DNA from: Nocardia sp. NBC_01329
GTDB lineage: Bacteria; Actinomycetota; Actinomycetes; Mycobacteriales; Mycobacteriaceae
NCBI RefSeq assembly: GCF_035956715.1
Contig: NZ_CP108381.1
Coordinates: 6,170,001 to 6,234,000 of the forward strand
Direction: 5' to 3'
Length of the DNA: 64,000 nt
Shown: positions 7,620 to 17,177 of the stretch, piece after piece
Layout: every line of letters starts with the position of its first letter
Position numbering within the stretch: the first letter of the stretch is position 1
Notes under the pieces: model-generated
What the model saw: the letters and a program-made list of their open reading frames with translations, nothing else
Told to the model about the DNA's origin: nothing
Database searches by the model: none
Position numbers and translations under genes: made by a program

Positions 7620-9671
7620 ATGAAGTTTGTGATACGAGCCAGCGTGGCGATGGCTGCCACTGTGCTGCTGGTGCCGCTCCTCGGCGGTAGCGCCGGGGCG
7701 GCGCCGGTGGCCTCCGGTCCCGACGGGGGAGCGGCGGGGGCCCAATGGGCTGCCACCCACGACGGCCCGCAGCAGTACCCCGGTATCGACATCACCTGGG
7801 ATGTGCCGATCACGATGAGCGACGGCACCGTGCTGAAGGCCAATGTGTACCGGCCCGCCGACGCTGCGTCCCGGCCGATCGACACCCGGCTGCCCGTACT
7901 CGTCAATATGACGCCCTATACGAAACTGGTGTCCAACCTCGTCGACCACATGGGATCCATTCCGGGCTTGTCCGACGCGATGTCCCAGCTGGCCCGTGAT
8001 GTCGATATGACCGGTACTCCGCTGTCCGGTCTGACCGATCTGACCAAGGCACTCGGCGGTGGGGCCTTGCGCAATTTCGCGGTCGACCGTCAGCTGGTGA
8101 AGAGCGGCTACGTCCAGGTTGTGGTGGATGTGCGCGGGACCGGTTTCTCCCAGGGCGTCTGGGATATGTTGCGGCAGCGCGAACAGCGCGACACCGTCGA
8201 GGTCATCGACTGGGCGTCCCGGCAGCAGTGGGCGGACGGGCAGGTCGGGATGACCGGCATGTCGTATTCCGGGATCAACCAGTTGCAGGCCGCCGAGCAG
8301 CATCCGCCCGCGCTGAAGGCCCTCTTCCCGGTAGTGCCCGGCAGCGATCTGGCGCAGGACGTGCTCATGCCCGGCGGCGGTTTCGGCTTCGCCTTCATCC
8401 CGTTGTGGATGTCGCTGATCAACGCGACCAAATGGGTACCGGACGTAGCGTCGATGGTGAACGGCACCTTCGATCAGCAGTGGCTGAACGACCGGTTGTC
8501 CTCACCGTTCACCTATCTCGACGTGTTCCTGAACGCTTACACCACACCGCGCGTGGAAGATCTCGATCCGCGGTTGCAGGAGATGATCCGGGGCGACAGC
8601 CCGGATCGGCAGGCCTGGCTCGGCAATCCGGGACAGATCGACGTCCCGACCTTCGTAACCGGTGGCTGGCACGATCTGTTCACCTATTCCGAATCCCAGA
8701 TCTACAACGCGATACCGGTGCCACCGGGGCAGAAACAGTTGCTGATGGGCGATACCTATCACATCAACTCCGGTAGCGAATCCGGCAGACCCGGATTGCC
8801 GCCGCGTCTGGACGTGTTGCAGCGCGCCTGGTTCGACAAATGGTTGAAGGGCATCGACAACGGTATCGATCAGTACGGTCCGGTGACCCTGCGCCAGCAG
8901 GGTGGGGGCTGGGTGACCAAGGCCGGCTTCGGCGAGAGCGCACCGGCTGATCAAGCGGCCGAATACCGTCGTATGTACCTCTCGGCGGCGCCCAGCGGAA
9001 CGGGCGGGCACAGCGTGCACGACGGTTCGCTCGGGCCGGTCGCCGACAGCTCCGCCCGGGTGACCGTCGCGCCGGGGCTGACCGGACTGTGTTCCAACGA
9101 CGGGGGGCAGGCGACGGCCGGAGTGGTCGCGGTGATCAATGCCTGCGGCGCCGATTCCCGGATCCAGGAAACCAACGCGCTCACCTTCACCAGCGCGCCG
9201 GTGACCGAAGCCGTGGAGGTCTCCGGGCCGATGGCCGTGCACCTGGAGACGGTGCAGGACGCGGCCGACGGCTACTGGTCGGTGACGGTCAACGATGTGG
9301 CGCCCGACGGGCAGTCCCGGGTGCTGTCGTCGGGGCAGTTGATGGCTTCCCTGCGGGAGATCGACGATTCGCGCAGCAGCCGATCGGCCAACGGCGACTA
9401 CACCGACCCCCGGCCCTACACCGCGCTGGAGAAGCGGCGGCTCACGGTGCCCGGGGAGGTGACGACGCTCGATATCGCGGTCCCCGCCATCGAGGCGAAA
9501 CTGGAACCGGGGCACCGGTTGCGCGTGGATGTCTACGCGGGCAACGCGCCCAAGGGCGTCCCGCCGCTGCCGATGATCATCGACACCGGACTGAAGCCGC
9601 AGCACGTACAACTCGATCCGAACCGGCCGAGTTACGTGAATCTGCCGGTGCGGGGCGACCCCGGCTGGTGA
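7620..9671 (+). CDS. Secreted CocE/NonD (X-Pro dipeptidyl-peptidase-like) hydrolase
   Basis: A 683-aa exported alpha/beta hydrolase. Residues 1-28 form a Sec signal peptide (KFVIRAS, hydrophobic core, SAGAAP cleavage region). The S15/CocE catalytic domain follows with DITWDVPITMSDGTVL, VDVRGTGFSQG, the nucleophile in GMSYSG and the His/Asp region GGWHDLF and GDTYH. From about residue 440 comes the C-terminal jelly-roll (PepX_C) domain with SAPVTEAVEVSGP and PGHRLRVDV. Family members cleave esters, acyl chains or X-Pro peptides; the substrate here is not known. It replaces nothing obvious in the mycobacterial order and looks like a lineage-specific insertion between gpmA and senX3. Confidence 0.9.
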   Translation: MKFVIRASVAMAATVLLVPLLGGSAGAAPVASGPDGGAAGAQWAATHDGPQQYPGIDITWDVPITMSDGTVLKANVYRPADAASRPIDTRLPVLVNMTPYTKLVSNLVDHMGSIPGLSDAMSQLARDVDMTGTPLSGLTDLTKALGGGALRNFAVDRQLVKSGYVQVVVDVRGTGFSQGVWDMLRQREQRDTVEVIDWASRQQWADGQVGMTGMSYSGINQLQAAEQHPPALKALFPVVPGSDLAQDVLMPGGGFGFAFIPLWMSLINATKWVPDVASMVNGTFDQQWLNDRLSSPFTYLDVFLNAYTTPRVEDLDPRLQEMIRGDSPDRQAWLGNPGQIDVPTFVTGGWHDLFTYSESQIYNAIPVPPGQKQLLMGDTYHINSGSESGRPGLPPRLDVLQRAWFDKWLKGIDNGIDQYGPVTLRQQGGGWVTKAGFGESAPADQAAEYRRMYLSAAPSGTGGHSVHDGSLGPVADSSARVTVAPGLTGLCSNDGGQATAGVVAVINACGADSRIQETNALTFTSAPVTEAVEVSGPMAVHLETVQDAADGYWSVTVNDVAPDGQSRVLSSGQLMASLREIDDSRSSRSANGDYTDPRPYTALEKRRLTVPGEVTTLDIAVPAIEAKLEPGHRLRVDVYAGNAPKGVPPLPMIIDTGLKPQHVQLDPNRPSYVNLPVRGDPGW

Positions 9672-9694
9672 ACGGCCGCGGCCGGGCGCGACAC

Positions 9695-9727
9695 GAACCC
9701 CGTTGTGTCCCAGACGCAATGGGGTTC
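9695..9727. terminator. Hairpin after the CocE/NonD gene
   Basis: GAACCCCGTTG and CAATGGGGTTC form an 11-bp stem (one wobble) around an 11-nt loop, 23 nt after the hydrolase stop. There is no T-run, so it is either a weak/actinobacterial I-shaped terminator or a structured element of the senX3 leader region. Confidence 0.5.
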
Positions 9728-9890
9728 GTCGGCGTTTCCGGCCCCGGAACACGCCCGAGGTGATCGAAACCTGTCCGCCGCCGAACAATGAGTAAACGCC
9801 CGGCGAACACCGAAGTAATCGCCCGTGACCTGCACGAAACTTCACCGACCCCCGGTTTGTTTACCTGTGGTCGACCGTACGATTCTTGAT

Positions 9891-11126
9891 GTGAGCGTTC
9901 CCCAGGCCGTACTACTGGCAGTCCTGGCGGCTGTTGTCGGACTGGCCGTCGGTGGACTCGTCATTCCCTATATGAACGCGCGGCAGGCGCAGCGCCGACA
10001 GGCCGACTCCGGCCTGACGATGTCGCAGGTTCTCGACCTGATCGTGCTGGCCTCGGAGAGCGGTATCGCCGTGGTGGACGAGTACCGCGATGTCGTCCTG
10101 GTCAACCCGCGCGCCGAGGAACTCGGCCTGGTCCGCAACCGGCTGCTCGAAGAGCGGGCCTGGGGGGCGGTGGAGAAAGTTCTGGCGACCGGCGAAACGG
10201 CGGAGTTCGATCTCACGGCGGATAAACCGACACCCGGGCGCGGCCGGATCGCGGTGCGTGGATTGGCCCGGCCGCTGTCACCGGAGGAGACCAGCTTCAC
10301 CGTGCTGTTCGCCGACGACGATTCCGAACAGGCCCGGATGGAAGCCACTCGCCGCGATTTTGTCGCAAATGTGAGCCACGAGCTGAAAACACCGGTCGGG
10401 GCGATGAGTCTGCTGGCCGAGGCGCTGCTCGAATCAGCCGACGATCCGGAAGCCGTCCGGCATTTCGGTCAGCGGGTGCTGGCCGAAGCCGGCCGACTCG
10501 GGAAAATGGTCACCGAACTGATCGCGCTGTCGCGGCTACAGGGGGCCGAGAAACTCCCCGAACTCGAGGTCGTGGACGTGGACACGGTCGTCAGCCAGGC
10601 TGTGGACCGGTCCCGGACTGCGGCCGAGGCCGCCGGGATCACGGTGAGCACCGACCGGCCCAGCGGGCTCGAGGTACTCGGCGACGAAACCCTGCTCATC
10701 ACCGCGCTGTCGAACCTGGTCGAGAACGCCATCGCCTACTCACCGCGGGGCTCGCACGTATCCGTGAGTAGATCGATGCGCGGCCCCTACGTGGCCATGG
10801 CCGTGACCGACCGCGGGATCGGGATCGCCAAGGACGACCAGGAGCGGGTATTCGAACGCTTCTTCCGCTCCGACAAGGCGCGCTCCCGCGCCACCGGCGG
10901 TACCGGACTCGGCCTGGCTATCGTGAAACATGTGGCCGCCAACCACAACGGTGAGATCACCCTGTGGAGCAAACTCGGCACCGGTTCGACATTCACCCTG
11001 CGTATACCCGCGCATCAGGAGGCAGACGGCACCGCCGTCGCCGGCCCGCCTGTGCTGACCAAAAGAGAAACCAGCCCGCGCCCCTCTGGCCCGGGCCGAA
11101 CGAACGGTGTGGAGGCACGCAGATGA
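9891..11126 (+). CDS. senX3: Sensor histidine kinase SenX3
   Basis: SenX3 (411 aa) is the membrane histidine kinase that, with RegX3, controls the phosphate-starvation response. One long N-terminal hydrophobic stretch (residues 4-26) anchors it; a PAS-like domain follows ([23 protein letters not shown]). The HisKA box [14 protein letters not shown] has the phospho-His near residue 163, and the ATPase domain has [10 protein letters not shown] (N box), DRGIGI (G1) and [12 protein letters not shown] (G2). GTG 9891 is chosen because upstream codons are unlike the family and the resulting length equals M. tuberculosis SenX3 (410 aa). It overlaps regX3 by ATGA. Confidence 0.95.
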   Translation: MSVPQAVLLAVLAAVVGLAVGGLVIPYMNARQAQRRQADSGLTMSQVLDLIVLASESGIAVVDEYRDVVLVNPRAEELGLVRNRLLEERAWGAVEKVLATGETAEFDLTADKPTPGRGRIAVRGLARPLSPEETSFTVLFADDDSEQARMEATRRDFVANVSHELKTPVGAMSLLAEALLESADDPEAVRHFGQRVLAEAGRLGKMVTELIALSRLQGAEKLPELEVVDVDTVVSQAVDRSRTAAEAAGITVSTDRPSGLEVLGDETLLITALSNLVENAIAYSPRGSHVSVSRSMRGPYVAMAVTDRGIGIAKDDQERVFERFFRSDKARSRATGGTGLGLAIVKHVAANHNGEITLWSKLGTGSTFTLRIPAHQEADGTAVAGPPVLTKRETSPRPSGPGRTNGVEARR

Positions 11127-11812
11127 CCAGTGTGTTGATCGTCGAGGACGAGGAGTCGCTGGCCGATCCGCTCGCCTTCCTCCTGCGCAAGGAAGGTTTC
11201 GAGGTCACGGTCGCCGGAGACGGACCCTCGGCGCTCGCCGAATTCGACCGGTCCGGCGCCGATATCGTCCTGCTCGACCTGATGCTGCCCGGTATGAGCG
11301 GCACCGATGTCTGCAAACAGCTGCGGACCCGCAGCGGGGTGCCGGTCATCATGGTGACCGCGCGCGACAGTGAGATCGACAAGGTCGTGGGGCTCGAACT
11401 CGGTGCCGACGACTACGTGACCAAGCCGTATTCGGCGCGGGAGCTGATTGCCCGGATCCGGGCCGTACTGCGCCGCGGCGCCGGTGACGAACTGGACTCC
11501 AGCAGCGAGAACGGGGTGCTGGAGGCCGGACCGGTACGGATGGACGTGGACCGGCACACGGTGCTGGTGAACGGTCAGCCGGTGACGCTGCCGCTGAAAG
11601 AATTCGACCTGCTGGAGTATCTGCTCCGTAATTCGGGTCGGGTGCTCACCCGCGGTCAGCTCATCGACCGGGTGTGGGGCGCTGACTATGTCGGCGACAC
11701 CAAAACCCTCGATGTGCACGTGAAGCGGTTGCGGTCCAAGATCGAGGCCGACCCGGCGCGGCCCGAGCACCTGGTGACCGTCCGGGGCCTGGGATACAAG
11801 CTGGAAGCCTGA
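11123..11812 (+). CDS. regX3: Response regulator RegX3
   Basis: RegX3 (229 aa) is the OmpR/PhoB-type DNA-binding partner of SenX3. The receiver domain has [11 protein letters not shown] with the acidic pair, phospho-acceptor Asp near residue 52 in [19 protein letters not shown] and [13 protein letters not shown]. The C-terminal winged helix has [15 protein letters not shown] and [12 protein letters not shown], ending GLGYKLEA. It begins inside the senX3 stop (ATGA), so the kinase and regulator are translationally coupled. In M. tuberculosis the two are separated by repeat units (MIRU), which are absent here. Confidence 0.96.
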   Translation: MTSVLIVEDEESLADPLAFLLRKEGFEVTVAGDGPSALAEFDRSGADIVLLDLMLPGMSGTDVCKQLRTRSGVPVIMVTARDSEIDKVVGLELGADDYVTKPYSARELIARIRAVLRRGAGDELDSSSENGVLEAGPVRMDVDRHTVLVNGQPVTLPLKEFDLLEYLLRNSGRVLTRGQLIDRVWGADYVGDTKTLDVHVKRLRSKIEADPARPEHLVTVRGLGYKLEA

Positions 11813-11815
11813 ACG

Positions 11816-11831
11816 TCCCCGGCTCAGGGGA
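11816..11831. terminator. Short hairpin between convergent regX3 and secreted-protein gene
   Basis: TCCCC-GGCTCA-GGGGA lies across the 11-bp gap between the convergent stops and includes the minus-strand stop. The stem is only 5 bp and no T-run follows, so termination activity is a guess. Confidence 0.25.
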
Positions 11832-12177
11832 AGTGGATCCAGACCGCGCCGACCGGTGTATCCGTGCGGTGCAGCGGTGCCCAGCCGAGACCGTCCTCTT
11901 GGGCGCAGTCGTAGAACGGCACTGCTGCGCCGTCGCCCCGGCAGACGATACTGCGGTGGGTGCCGTGCGGGCTGAGCACGAGATGTCTCCCGGCGTCGCG
12001 GGCCGCCAGCGCGTTCGGATCACCGAGTGGGATGAACGCGGCGGTCCGATCGGAGAACTGGTGCGGGTCGGCGGCGGGTTCGGCGCCCACACTGCCGGCT
12101 GTCGCGGTGCAGGCGAGGCCGATGAATATCAGAGCCGCCGTACCGGCCGGCCATCGCGTCCAGGGGCTCCGCGTCAT
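11824..12177 (-). CDS. Small secreted protein of unknown function
   Basis: A 117-aa protein with a clear signal peptide: MTRSPWTRW, hydrophobic core AALIFIGLACTATA and a probable cleavage site near SVGAEP at residues 30-33. The mature part of about 85 aa has two Cys (IVCRG and FYDCA) that could form one disulfide, and ends PVGAVWIHFP. No family was recognised. It lies 12 bp downstream of the Rv0495c-type gene on the same strand and probably shares its transcript. The presence of a signal peptide and preserved frame make it a likely real gene. Confidence 0.7.
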   Translation of the reverse strand: MTRSPWTRWPAGTAALIFIGLACTATAGSVGAEPAADPHQFSDRTAAFIPLGDPNALAARDAGRHLVLSPHGTHRSIVCRGDGAAVPFYDCAQEDGLGWAPLHRTDTPVGAVWIHFP

Positions 12178-12189
12178 GCTGTGCTCCCG

Positions 12190-13104
12190 TTATCGCAGAT
12201 CGAGTCCGATTACTCGAGTGGGTCGTGCGGACTGCTCGTTCTCGCGGGCCTTACGCAGCGCTCGGGTGGTCGCGGGATGTTCCGCCCCGACCCCGGTACC
12301 GGCCCGGTACTGCAACTGCCGCTCGAGTTCCTGGTAAGCGGGTTTTCCGATCAGCTCGATCAGTTCGGAGCGGTAGGACTGCCAGACCGGGCGCTCGCCG
12401 ATATGGGCATCGGGTGACCCGGAGCAGTACCAGTCCAGATCGATCCCGCCCGGACCCCACCCGCGCCGGTCGTATTCGGTGATCACGGTCCGCAGGATCT
12501 GCACGCCGTCGGGCCGGTCCACCCAGTCCTGGGTGCGGCGGATCGGCAGTTGCCAGCACACATCCGGTTTGACCGTATGCGGTTCCACGCCCCGGTGCGC
12601 GGCCATGATGTGCAACGCGCACCCGGCGCCACCCGGAAAATCCGGGCGGTTCAGGAAAATGCACGCACCATCGACCCGGCGGGTGCGTTCGGCGGATTCA
12701 CCGTCCAGCTCGTCGGTCTCCAGATAGGTCTTACGGGTGATCTTGCCGTGCTCGTTGCGGGCCTCGTCCATCAACTGCCATTCCTCGGCGGTGAGCAACT
12801 TCACCGCTTTGCGGAGGCGCTTGCGATCGTCGTCGTCGGACAGGAAGGCGCCATGTGTGCAACAGCCGGAATCGGGCTGTTCGGCCAGGATGCCCTGGCA
12901 GGCGGGGGTGCCGAAAACGCAGGTCCAATGCGACGTCAGCCAGGTGAGATCCGCGGCGATCAGATGTTCGTCATCGGCGGGATCGACGAACTCGAGCCAC
13001 TCGCGTGGGAAGTCGAGTGGTACTTCCCGGCTCGGCCGCATCTTCGGCATCGGAAGATCGGTCGGAGCGGGGACGGAGTCGTTCGCGGCTGCGCCTGACG
13101 TCAC
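12190..13104 (-). CDS. Conserved cysteine-rich protein (Rv0495c-like)
   Basis: A conserved actinobacterial protein (304 aa) found next to ppx as in M. tuberculosis Rv0495c. No transmembrane segment is visible. Cysteines cluster in [47 protein letters not shown] and DWYCSGS, an arrangement like YkgJ-type metal/Fe-S binding proteins; metal binding is an inference. Reports link the M. tuberculosis protein to redox balance, which I recall but cannot verify here. GTG 13104 was chosen over GTG 13125 because TAGCGT lies 8 nt upstream, the same hexamer and spacing as in front of the DUF2505 gene. Confidence 0.8.
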   Translation of the reverse strand: MTSGAAANDSVPAPTDLPMPKMRPSREVPLDFPREWLEFVDPADDEHLIAADLTWLTSHWTCVFGTPACQGILAEQPDSGCCTHGAFLSDDDDRKRLRKAVKLLTAEEWQLMDEARNEHGKITRKTYLETDELDGESAERTRRVDGACIFLNRPDFPGGAGCALHIMAAHRGVEPHTVKPDVCWQLPIRRTQDWVDRPDGVQILRTVITEYDRRGWGPGGIDLDWYCSGSPDAHIGERPVWQSYRSELIELIGKPAYQELERQLQYRAGTGVGAEHPATTRALRKARENEQSARPTRVIGLDLR

Positions 13105-13169
13105 AACCCTCAACGCTAACACCACAACCGGGTCGCCTGGTGTTCAGGTGCACCAAGTACCGTGTCCGT
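13105..13169. promoter_or_regulatory. Divergent leaderless promoters (Rv0495c-like / ppx)
   Basis: Minus strand: TAGCGT (rc of 13113-13118), 8 nt before GTG 13104. Plus strand: TACCGT (13158-13163), 6 nt before GTG 13170. No Shine-Dalgarno is present for ppx. The 65-bp gap would hold both promoters. Confidence 0.5.
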
Positions 13170-14198
13170 GTGCGTCTAGGTGTCCTCGATGTCGGAAGCA
13201 ACACCGTTCACCTGCTGGTGGTGGACGCGCATCGGGGTGGCCACCCCATGCCGATGAGCTCCACGAAGGAGTCGTTGCGGCTGTCGGAGAGCCTGGACGA
13301 CGTGGGCCGGATCACCGCGATGGGCGAGCGGAAACTCGTCGATACGGTCGCCGACCTCGCGAGTCTGGCCGCCACCTCGGGCTGTTCAGAACTGATGGCG
13401 TTCGCGACCTCGGCGGTGCGCGAGGCGACGAACTCCGACCAGGTATTGGGTCGGGTGCGCGCCGAGACCGGGGTGGATCTGCGGGTGCTGTCCGGGGTGG
13501 ACGAGGCGCGGCTGACCTTCCTGGCGGTGCGCCGCTGGTACGGCTGGAGCGCCGGCCGGATCATCAACCTCGATATCGGCGGCGGTTCCCTCGAGATCAG
13601 CAGCGGAGTGGACGAGGAACCCGAGGTCGCGCTGTCCTTGCAACTGGGCGCCGGGCGGTTGACCCGGAAATGGTTACCGGAAGATCCGCCGAGCAAACGC
13701 CGTATCGGGATCCTCCGTGACTGGCTCGCCGCCGAGATGGTCGATCCCGCCAAACAGATCGCCGAGACGGGTAGGCCCGATCTGGCGGTGGGCACATCCA
13801 AAACCTTCCGCTCGCTGGCCCGGCTCACCGGCGCCGCGCCTTCGGGCGCCGGACCCCGGGCCCGCCGGACCCTCACCAGTTCGGGACTGCGTCAGCTGAT
13901 CGCGTTCATCTCCCGGATGACCGCCTCCGATCGCGCCGAACTGGAGGGAGTCAGCGCCGACCGGTCCCAGCAATTGGTGGCGGGAGCGCTCGTGGCCGAG
14001 GCGGCCATGCGCGCGCTTTCCCTGGATACGCTGGAAATTTGTCCGTGGGCGCTGCGCGAAGGACTGATCCTGCGCAAACTGGATACCGATATGGATGGTG
14101 GACCTCTGACTACGAACGCACCGAGCGCGGCGACCGGCAACGGTTCGACGCCCGGCGGCAAGACGTCGGCGGGCCCGATCGAAACGGTGCCTTCATGA
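13170..14198 (+). CDS. ppx: Ppx/GppA family exopolyphosphatase
   Basis: A 342-aa cytoplasmic Ppx/GppA phosphatase of the actin-like ATPase fold, like Rv0496 (Ppx1), which trims short-chain polyphosphate. It opens VRLGVLDVGSNTVHLLVVD (phosphate 1 loop) and has MAFATSAVREATN, SGVDEARLTFLAV with the conserved Glu, and LDIGGGSLEIS (phosphate 2). The distal exopolyphosphatase helical domain is absent, as in mycobacterial Ppx1. The tail of about 30 residues is Gly/Ser/Thr-rich. GTG 13170 follows TACCGT by 6 nt. It overlaps the next gene by ATGA. Proximity to the phosphate-sensing senX3-regX3 pair fits a phosphate role. Confidence 0.9.
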   Translation: MRLGVLDVGSNTVHLLVVDAHRGGHPMPMSSTKESLRLSESLDDVGRITAMGERKLVDTVADLASLAATSGCSELMAFATSAVREATNSDQVLGRVRAETGVDLRVLSGVDEARLTFLAVRRWYGWSAGRIINLDIGGGSLEISSGVDEEPEVALSLQLGAGRLTRKWLPEDPPSKRRIGILRDWLAAEMVDPAKQIAETGRPDLAVGTSKTFRSLARLTGAAPSGAGPRARRTLTSSGLRQLIAFISRMTASDRAELEGVSADRSQQLVAGALVAEAAMRALSLDTLEICPWALREGLILRKLDTDMDGGPLTTNAPSAATGNGSTPGGKTSAGPIETVPS

Positions 14199-15973
14199 GC
14201 AGGAACTCCAATCAACTGTCGGTAGCAGAGCTGCTCGCCCGCAACGGTCAGCAGCCGGCCTCCAGCGGCGGCAGGCGGCGGCGCGGTGGCCGCGGGCTCT
14301 CGGTCGACGATCTGTCCGGTGATATCCCGGCCGTCGAACGCAACGGTTCCGCCCACGCGGCTCCTGACGAAGCCGACGCGGCGTACGCCGCGGAAGATCC
14401 CGCGGCCTACGCCGCGGAAGCGGGCGACCCGGCCGGTAACGACTTCGGCGTGCCAGGCGGCAGCGACTACGGCGCGCAAAGCTATGCGGGCGAGCAGGTC
14501 TCCTATGCCGCCCCGGATCCGAACAATTCGCCCATGTCGGGTCCGATCACCGTCTACAACCCGCTCGAGCCGTACCAGGCGGGACCCGCCGGTGCCGGTG
14601 CTCCCGCGCGGTTGGGTGATCCGGATTCGTTCGCGGACGGCCGCGACCAGTTACCGCCCGCGGAGGAGTCGCGCCGCAGCGGCCGGCGGCGCCGGCCGGA
14701 TCCGGACGACGATCTCGCCGCGGAGGCCGATTACGCGAACGAGACGCCGGACCCGTCCTGGGAGACCGATCCGGCGACTCCCGGCGGCGGGCGCGCCGCG
14801 CGCCGACGTGCGGCGGAAGCCGCCGAAGCCGCCGCCGTGGCCGATTCCGTCCCCGAACCGGAGGCGGCGGCGGACTACGGCCTCCCGGCGGGGCCCGCTG
14901 ATTTCGGCCGCACGCCCCTACCATCGGGGATCCCGGATTTCGGCGGGCCGGACGCAGGTCCCTCGTGGCCAGGTCAGGGATTCGACGGTCCGCCCCGATT
15001 GGGCCCGCCCGACGCCGCCCCACCCACCGAGGCATGGCAGACGCACCCCGACGATTCGCGGCCGAAGCTCGAGCGCCGCCGCCGCGGTGAACGTCCGCTG
15101 CCCGAGCCGGCCTCCTGGCAGGAATCGCCCGAGGCGGGAAACGGAGATCAACACACCGTCGCCTGGTCGCCGACCGACCAAGGTATGCGGTTGCACGCGG
15201 GCCTGCAGGGGCTGGAGCCGCCCCAGCACGAGACTCCCGACCACGGCGAATTCCGCGCCCCCGGGCCCAGGAACGGCCGACCGGTGCCGCCCGCGCCCGG
15301 GATGCCGGCACTGGATTTCGGCCCGGACCAGGGTTTCCATCCAGACCAGAGATTCGGTCCCGACCCCGGATTCGGACAGGATCCAGGTTTCGGTCCCGGT
15401 CCGGACTTCGGTCCGGACCCGGGCTTTGCGAAGACCGACATCTTCGCCACCGATGCACACGGCCCCATGCGGCCGCACCCGCACCCCGTACCGCCCGGTG
15501 AACAATTCGAAACCGGGGATTTCGAACCGGAATACGATCCCGACGCCGACGACTACGACCACCCCGAGGACACCCCGGACGACGAGAACCGCCTGGGCCG
15601 TGCGCGTTCGGCGCTGAGCGACAGATTCGGCGCGGCCGGTGGGAAATTCGCCGCCACCAAGGCCAGGCTGGGGGCCGCCGCACGCACTCCCGATCGCGAG
15701 ACCACCGACGATCCGCGCAAACAATGGATGATCCTCGGCGCGCAGAGCGTGGGCTCGGCGATCGCCGGAATGCTGGCTTTCAAGGGTTTCGAGATGTTAT
15801 GGGAGGCGCAGCCGCTCGCCGCGCTCGCGCTCGCCGTCGTGGTCATCCTCGGGCTCGTCGCGCTGGTGCGGATCCTGCGGCGCGGCGACGATATGTTCAG
15901 TACCGTGATCGCTGTGGTCGTCGGTGTGTTCGTCACACTGGGGCCGCTGGCATTTCTACTCAGTACGGGCTGA
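14195..15973 (+). CDS. Very long disordered membrane protein (Rv0497-type)
   Basis: Rv0497-position membrane protein, here 592 aa against about 310 in M. tuberculosis. Residues 1-20 (SRNSNQLSVAELLARNG) are the conserved N-terminal motif. Roughly residues 25-490 are Pro/Gly/Asp/Arg-rich, without predicted fold, and include a repeat zone around genomic 15318-15428 of the form FGPDxGF/FGQDPGF. The last 85 residues hold hydrophobic segments (VGSAIAGMLAFKGFEML, LAALALAVVVILGLVALV and TVIAVVVGVFVTLGPLAFLL), ending LLSTG. Topology would leave the disordered part in the cytoplasm. It overlaps ppx by ATGA and is 12 bp upstream of the TIM-barrel gene, so it is within one operon. Function unknown. Confidence 0.82.
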   Translation: MSRNSNQLSVAELLARNGQQPASSGGRRRRGGRGLSVDDLSGDIPAVERNGSAHAAPDEADAAYAAEDPAAYAAEAGDPAGNDFGVPGGSDYGAQSYAGEQVSYAAPDPNNSPMSGPITVYNPLEPYQAGPAGAGAPARLGDPDSFADGRDQLPPAEESRRSGRRRRPDPDDDLAAEADYANETPDPSWETDPATPGGGRAARRRAAEAAEAAAVADSVPEPEAAADYGLPAGPADFGRTPLPSGIPDFGGPDAGPSWPGQGFDGPPRLGPPDAAPPTEAWQTHPDDSRPKLERRRRGERPLPEPASWQESPEAGNGDQHTVAWSPTDQGMRLHAGLQGLEPPQHETPDHGEFRAPGPRNGRPVPPAPGMPALDFGPDQGFHPDQRFGPDPGFGQDPGFGPGPDFGPDPGFAKTDIFATDAHGPMRPHPHPVPPGEQFETGDFEPEYDPDADDYDHPEDTPDDENRLGRARSALSDRFGAAGGKFAATKARLGAAARTPDRETTDDPRKQWMILGAQSVGSAIAGMLAFKGFEMLWEAQPLAALALAVVVILGLVALVRILRRGDDMFSTVIAVVVGVFVTLGPLAFLLSTG

Positions 15974-15985
15974 GCGAGGCAGGCG

Positions 15986-16912
15986 ATGGCAGGCATTTCT
16001 CCCGCGGCCGGCCCGCTGGACGACGGACGGCGCAGCGGAATCAAAGTAGGGCTCTCGACCGCTTCGGTCTACCCACAGAACACCGAAGCAGCTTTCCGTT
16101 ATGCGGCCGAACTGGGTTATGACGGTGTCGAATTGATGGTCTGGGCCGAACCGGCCAGCCAGAGCATCACCACTGTGCGCGGATACGCCCGCAAATATGC
16201 GATACCGGTACTCGCGGTGCACACGCCGTGCCTGCTCATCTCACAGCGGGTGTGGGGCGCCGACCCGGCCCCGAAACTGGAACGCAGTGTACGGACGGCC
16301 GAAGCGCTGGGCGCCGACACCGTGGTTGTGCATCCACCGTTCCGCTGGCAACGCCGCTACTCCGAAGGTTTCGTCGAGCAGGTGGCCGAACTCGAAGAGA
16401 GCAGTTCGGTGGCCGTAGCGGTGGAGAACATGTTCCCGATGCGGGCCGACCGCCTCTTCGCCCGCCGGGCCCGCGATATCCAGCGGCTGGAACGCCGTGG
16501 CGGGCCGGGGCTTTCGCTGACCGCGTTCAGCCCCACCTACGACCCCACCGACACCGGATTCCGGCACTACACCCTCGACCTGTCGCATACAGCGACCGCC
16601 GGCACCGATCCGCTGGCACTGGCCGAACGGATGGGCCCGGGTCTGGTCCACCTGCACCTGGCCGACGGCCGCGGCGCCGCCCATGACGAGCACCTGGTCC
16701 CCGGCGAAGGCACTCAACCCTGCGCGCAGGTCTGCGCCGCACTGGTCGGTAACGATTTCACCGGTCACGCGGTGGCCGAGATCAACACCCAGGAAGCCCG
16801 CACCACCGCGGCCCGTGCCGCCATGCTGGAACGCACCCTCACCTTCGCCCGAACCCACTTGAATCCGGCGATCACCTCCCGGCCCGACCCCAGCCCCATC
16901 GAGACCCGTTGA
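15986..16912 (+). CDS. Sugar phosphate isomerase/epimerase-like TIM-barrel protein
   Basis: A 308-aa AP-endonuclease-family-2 (xylose-isomerase-like) TIM barrel as in Rv0498. Features are VGLSTASVYPQNTEAAFRYA, LGYDGVELMVW, ADTVVVHPPFRWQ, VAVENMFPM with the metal-ligand Glu, YTLDLSHTATAG, LVHLHLADGRG and a final AEINTQEAR. These supply the Glu/His/Asp metal set of the fold. The substrate is unknown. It lies 12 bp after the disordered membrane protein and is the last gene of the ppx operon. Confidence 0.85.
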   Translation: MAGISPAAGPLDDGRRSGIKVGLSTASVYPQNTEAAFRYAAELGYDGVELMVWAEPASQSITTVRGYARKYAIPVLAVHTPCLLISQRVWGADPAPKLERSVRTAEALGADTVVVHPPFRWQRRYSEGFVEQVAELEESSSVAVAVENMFPMRADRLFARRARDIQRLERRGGPGLSLTAFSPTYDPTDTGFRHYTLDLSHTATAGTDPLALAERMGPGLVHLHLADGRGAAHDEHLVPGEGTQPCAQVCAALVGNDFTGHAVAEINTQEARTTAARAAMLERTLTFARTHLNPAITSRPDPSPIETR

Positions 16913-16924
16913 GCGGTGTCTTCT

Positions 16925-16942
16925 GGCGCCGCCTGCGGCGCC
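16925..16942. terminator. GC hairpin after the TIM-barrel gene
   Basis: GGCGCCGC-CT-GCGGCGCC, an 8-bp perfect stem, starts 13 nt after the stop and is preceded by the T-rich GTGTCTTCT. CTTTT follows shortly after. The remaining intergenic sequence up to 17177 shows no other feature apart from the Shine-Dalgarno GGAGAAGGAG in front of 17178. Confidence 0.5.
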
Positions 16943-17177
16943 CCGACCCTTTTCGGTGTCTCGTAGAACTCGACTCCTGGCGTGCTATCGGCATACGAAG
17001 ATGCCGGTTGGTCGGATCGCCCGATGATCTGTGCCGGTGCCCTACGTGTCCTGACCCCGCGCCGCCGAAAACACCGCCCCCACCGGTCCGCCTGTCACCG
17101 TGTGATCGCGCTGTACCAAGATTGACCGGCAGTATGCACCCGCGGAACGGTTACCGGGCCGAGGAGAAGGAGTACCG

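Noticed and set aside
11100-11130. MIRU-type repeats between senX3 and regX3, as in M. tuberculosis
   Set aside because: The genes overlap by ATGA, so there is no space for a repeat.
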